Assembly (NCBI RefSeq): GCF_001428065.1
Contig: NZ_LMSE01000003.1
Span: forward strand, 29,632-93,631
DNA from: Nostocoides sp. Soil756
Lineage (GTDB): Bacteria > Actinomycetota > Actinomycetes > Actinomycetales > Dermatophilaceae
Length of the DNA: 64,000 nt
Reading direction: 5' to 3'
Under the pieces are notes generated by a model that worked only from the letters and a program-made list of their open reading frames with translations, was not told the origin of the DNA and ran no database searches. Shown here one piece after another: positions 61,486 to 64,000 of this stretch. Positions within the stretch are counted from its first letter, which is position 1. Each line of letters begins with the position of its first letter. Made by a program: the position numbers and the translations under genes.

Positions 61486-61911
61486 ATGAAGAGCGCGACG
61501 AGCATCCTGGCCGCGGCAGCCGTCCTGCTCGCCGGCTGCGCCGCACCAGCACCGCGGGACGAGCCTCCAGCCGGCTCACGGCCGGCGACGCCGTCGCCCA
61601 CGGCCACGCGCGCCCCCACCGTGATGTCACGGGCCGACGCGTTCCAGGCAGACGTTGCGGGTCGTGGTGCGCGTCTCGGTGCCAGCCCGTACGTGGATGC
61701 CCTCGGCCACCCAGGCGTAGGCGCTCCACGTGCTGGGGGTCCACCCCTTCGACACGACGGGAGCGTTCGTCTTCACTGCACGAGCGATCATCGGGTTGAC
61801 CGCAGGACCGTTGGTGATCTCGAGGACCTGAATGACCACCTGTGGAGGCGTATCGCCCCGTCCGGCAGGCACCGCCCACTCGCAGCCGCTGACCGTCGAT
61901 GTCGCGGTTAG
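61486..61911 (+). pseudogene. Truncated lipoprotein gene (5' end only)
   Basis: A good start (GGAGAGG six bases before the ATG) opens a lipoprotein signal peptide, MKSATSILAAAAVLLAGC, with lipobox LLAGC and a Pro/Thr/Ser linker to about residue 47. From there the frame runs antisense through the 3' end of the NERD gene and its translation has the look of a shadow frame. The exported domain of the lipoprotein therefore seems to have been lost where the two genes meet. Confidence 0.55.
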
Positions 61912-62946
61912 CGCGCGCCCCCTGAAGGCGGCCTGCTGCGACGGGTCGAAGTCGTCACACGCGAACGGCGCGTCGAGGGCGATCGGTGGACGGCCCGTCT
62001 CGGTACCGTCGCGGCCGAGGCCACGCACGGTGTACGTGCCGATGGCCGCTCCGGCGGCACCGATGGCGCCCGATTCCCAGCCGGCAACAATGCCGCCCAG
62101 GAGGAGGACGACCCCGAGCAGCCGCAACAGGTCGCCCGCCCGGGACGTGGGCTTCGCTCGGGAGGACCGCGTCGATGCGGCGGATGCTCGGGAGGCGGCA
62201 CGCGTCTGCGACGCCGGCACCCGCCGCGACGGCGACCTGGTCCTGCTGCTGGTCCCCGGACGTGAAGCGGGGCGCGGCGCTCGAAAGACGGCCGAACTCC
62301 TCCGTGGTGGCTGCGGCGGACGCCCGGGGCGGAGCTGGCGTCCGATGGCCTCGAGCAGCGCAGGATGCCTGGTCGTCGAGGGGAACTCCGTGCGCACCAG
62401 CACGTCCAGGCGCTCCCGGTCAGGGATGGTCGCGGCCGGGCGTACGACCAGCCAGCCGGGCAGGTGGTTGACCGGCACGACCCACACCCCCTGCACGACG
62501 CGGGGCTCGCCGAAGTCGGCGGCCTGCCGCCCCGCCAGGCAGATCACCGCGAGCACGGTGGAGCCGGTACGCGTTGCCACTTCTGTGGCCATGCGGCGCA
62601 CCCCCGCGAACTCCCGGTGCAGCGGCCGGTGCTGGCGGAACCCCGTTGCAGTCGTGGAGTGCTGGTAGACGGCCCCGTTCCACTCGCTGATGTGGCCGGC
62701 CCAGTTCTTGGCGTCGACCAGGACGATGCCGGCCGGGCCGACCAGCAGGTGGTCGATGTTCGACTCCCCGAGCCCGGGCATCAGCAGTCGGTCGTGCAAC
62801 ACCAGCCAGCTGCTGGGCAAGCTGGCCAGCGCAGCGGCGACCCGCCGCTCCCCCTCGACGCCGGCGGCTCAGGCACCGGCCGACCGCTTTCCCCGCGCCC
62901 GGAGGTCGTCCGCCCGGCGATCCGCACTCCAGCCCTCGTCACCCAC
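61627..62946 (-). pseudogene. NERD domain protein gene with in-frame TGA
   Basis: The NERD nuclease-related domain is clear: SWLVLHDRLLMPGLGESNID, then HLLVGPAGIVLVDAKNWAGH. A membrane helix (LLRLLGVVLLLGGIVAGW) and an exported tail follow. A GTG at 62946 with GGGGAGG five bases upstream starts MGDEGWSADRR and stays in frame, but meets TGA at 62869-62871. After it, AAGVEGERRVAAALASL continues the normal NERD N-terminus, so the stop interrupts a homologous region. The only later start candidates are CTG 62829 and TTG 62820, without a Shine-Dalgarno. Either a nonsense mutation or a sequence error. Confidence 0.7.
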
Positions 62947-63045
62947 GTCGCCCTCCCCCCGACCGCGTCACGGTGCCGGTGCTTTCCGAGTCCCGCATTC
63001 GATCGGTCGCGCCGACGGCCCGGGCTGCCCTGGACTAGAACGTCG

Positions 63046-63801
63046 TCACAGCCCGACGGACTTTGCTCCGTAGGCCGCCTGCTTCGCTGTGAAGCCTTCG
63101 AACGTCAACTGAGAAATGAGCCCGCTGCGAGAGAAGGAGCTGTAGTCCATGTAGGCTGCGGCCTTCTCCGCCGCTTCGTCGTTCCAGTTCACGTTGAACG
63201 TCGCCAACGCGGCGTTGATGTCCTTGGTGCTGAAGCCCTCGAAGTTCAGCTGCTTGATGAGGCCCTCCCGGCTAAATCCCGCATAGTCGAGGTAGTCCAG
63301 AGCCTTCTCCTTCGCGTTCTCCTGGGCCACGGTCAACGACGGTGCAGCTGGCTTCGGCGTCGGCTTGGGGGTGGGCTTTGCTACCGGAGCGACCGTCGCG
63401 ACCTTGGTCGGAGTCGGCTGCGGCGTTGCCGCCGAGGGCGACGACGACGGCGTGGTAACGGAAGCGGACGGCGTGGTCTTCGCGGTCGGCTCGACCGTCG
63501 GGCTCGCCGTGGACGCGCTGCTCAGTGCCACCTTCTCAGTGGGCTCTTCAGCACCGCCCGCTCCCAGGGCTGACGCAAGGATCACGAATCCGGCGACTCC
63601 AGCGGGGATGAGGACGCGCTTCTTCTTGAACCACGGGCGGGCCGGTCGAGCATCCCTGGCCATGGCACCTGTCGAGACGGCGCCGGAGACGCCATCGGCG
63701 CGATTCGCACCGGGTGCGAAGTGCTCGGTCCACCTTTCGCCATCCCAGTACCGCTGGCGGCCGTCAGGCTGTGCGTACCAACCAGAAGGAGTGTTGGACA
63801 T
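63046..63801 (-). CDS. DUF2510 membrane protein with two Ltp-type repeats
   Basis: A 251-residue protein. Residues 5-30 are a DUF2510 motif (GWYAQPDGRQRYWDGERW), a membrane helix follows a Lys cluster (about 62-80), then a Pro/Thr/Ser wall-spanning linker (90-155) and two Ltp-type helical repeats: ALDYLDYAGFSREGLIKQLN at 167-186 with FEGFSTKDI, and YMDYSSFSRSGLISQLTFEG at 217-236. The prophage lipoprotein Ltp with such repeats blocks phage DNA injection (superinfection exclusion). Here the domain is exposed outside the cell on a helix anchor. G+C is low for the window (34 of 60 at 63061). The ATG follows AAGGAG. Confidence 0.88.
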   Translation of the reverse strand: MSNTPSGWYAQPDGRQRYWDGERWTEHFAPGANRADGVSGAVSTGAMARDARPARPWFKKKRVLIPAGVAGFVILASALGAGGAEEPTEKVALSSASTASPTVEPTAKTTPSASVTTPSSSPSAATPQPTPTKVATVAPVAKPTPKPTPKPAAPSLTVAQENAKEKALDYLDYAGFSREGLIKQLNFEGFSTKDINAALATFNVNWNDEAAEKAAAYMDYSSFSRSGLISQLTFEGFTAKQAAYGAKSVGL

Positions 63802-64000
63802 CGTGCTGCTCCTTGTTTCGTAGTCGCCCACAGAGACAGAGGCGCCCCCCGGGCCCGCGGCGCGTTCCCCCGCGCCTGGCTGAGCCCGACCGTACGTTCC
63901 TGGCGTGCGCCCCGATAGCAATCTCGGGTCAGCTGGGCCGAACGACTGATGTCCTTTGAGTCAAACGGTCCTCCGCACCGCATCCAGCCAATGGGCCGCC

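Noticed and set aside
62820-62820. TTG at 62820 as the genuine NERD start
   Set aside because: No Shine-Dalgarno precedes it, and conserved-looking NERD sequence (GVEGERRVAAALA) lies upstream of it in the same frame.

Overview
The window is a very G+C-rich actinobacterial chromosome segment. I would place it in Actinomycetia, order Micrococcales, probably the Intrasporangiaceae/Dermatophilaceae group; the family is an inference and the genus is not resolved. The signs are a complete actinobacterial division and cell-wall (dcw) cluster without ftsA and with sepF, yggT and divIVA at its end, frequent GTG starts, SAM-IV riboswitches, a Lys/Ala-extended primary sigma factor, an F420-type oxidoreductase and a DUF222/HNH protein. 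I saw no tRNA, rRNA, CRISPR array, insertion sequence or prophage module.

1-20.5 kb, minus strand, is the dcw cluster. Transcription order is mraZ, rsmH, ftsL, ftsI, murE, murF, mraY, murD, ftsW, murG, murC, ftsQ, ftsZ, pgeF, yggS, sepF, yggT, divIVA, then a cut-off Lys/Ala-rich gene at the left edge. From murF to ftsQ nearly every junction is a GTGA, ATGA or TGATG overlap. ftsZ, pgeF and mraZ each have their own spacer. The genes build UDP-MurNAc-pentapeptide and lipid II, then polymerise septal peptidoglycan, assemble the Z-ring and direct polar growth.

20.5-34 kb: a divergent moxR, DUF58, transglutaminase (TgpA-like) operon faces away from mraZ across a spacer full of MraZ-box-like repeats. 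It converges on sigA at a strong bidirectional hairpin. Then follow a universal stress protein, metX behind a SAM-IV riboswitch, a DUF4192 gene, a DUF1232 gene, an EcsC-like gene and a stand-alone family A DNA polymerase-like gene.

34-48 kb: a PAC2 gene, hrpA, a WXG100-like gene pair, metY behind a second SAM-IV riboswitch, an aldo/keto reductase, a deazaflavin-dependent oxidoreductase, small membrane proteins, an alpha/beta hydrolase, a patatin-like lipase and a SprT-like metalloprotein.

48-64 kb is more accessory: an OFA-type transporter with an extra C-terminal helix, a lower-GC secreted protein/lipoprotein pair, an MFS protein fused to a cyclic-nucleotide-binding domain, another aldo/keto reductase, several unrecognised proteins and a DUF222/HNH protein. 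The right end holds a truncated lipoprotein, a NERD gene broken by an in-frame TGA and a lower-GC DUF2510/Ltp surface protein.

Main signals worth following: a 61-bp double palindrome present twice, both times in the same orientation upstream of a gene; a 24-bp-period MraZ-box-like array pointing at moxR; ten 11-residue repeats in DivIVA; two unlinked methionine genes under SAM-IV control; the WXG-like pair; and the decayed NERD/lipoprotein locus next to an Ltp-type protein.
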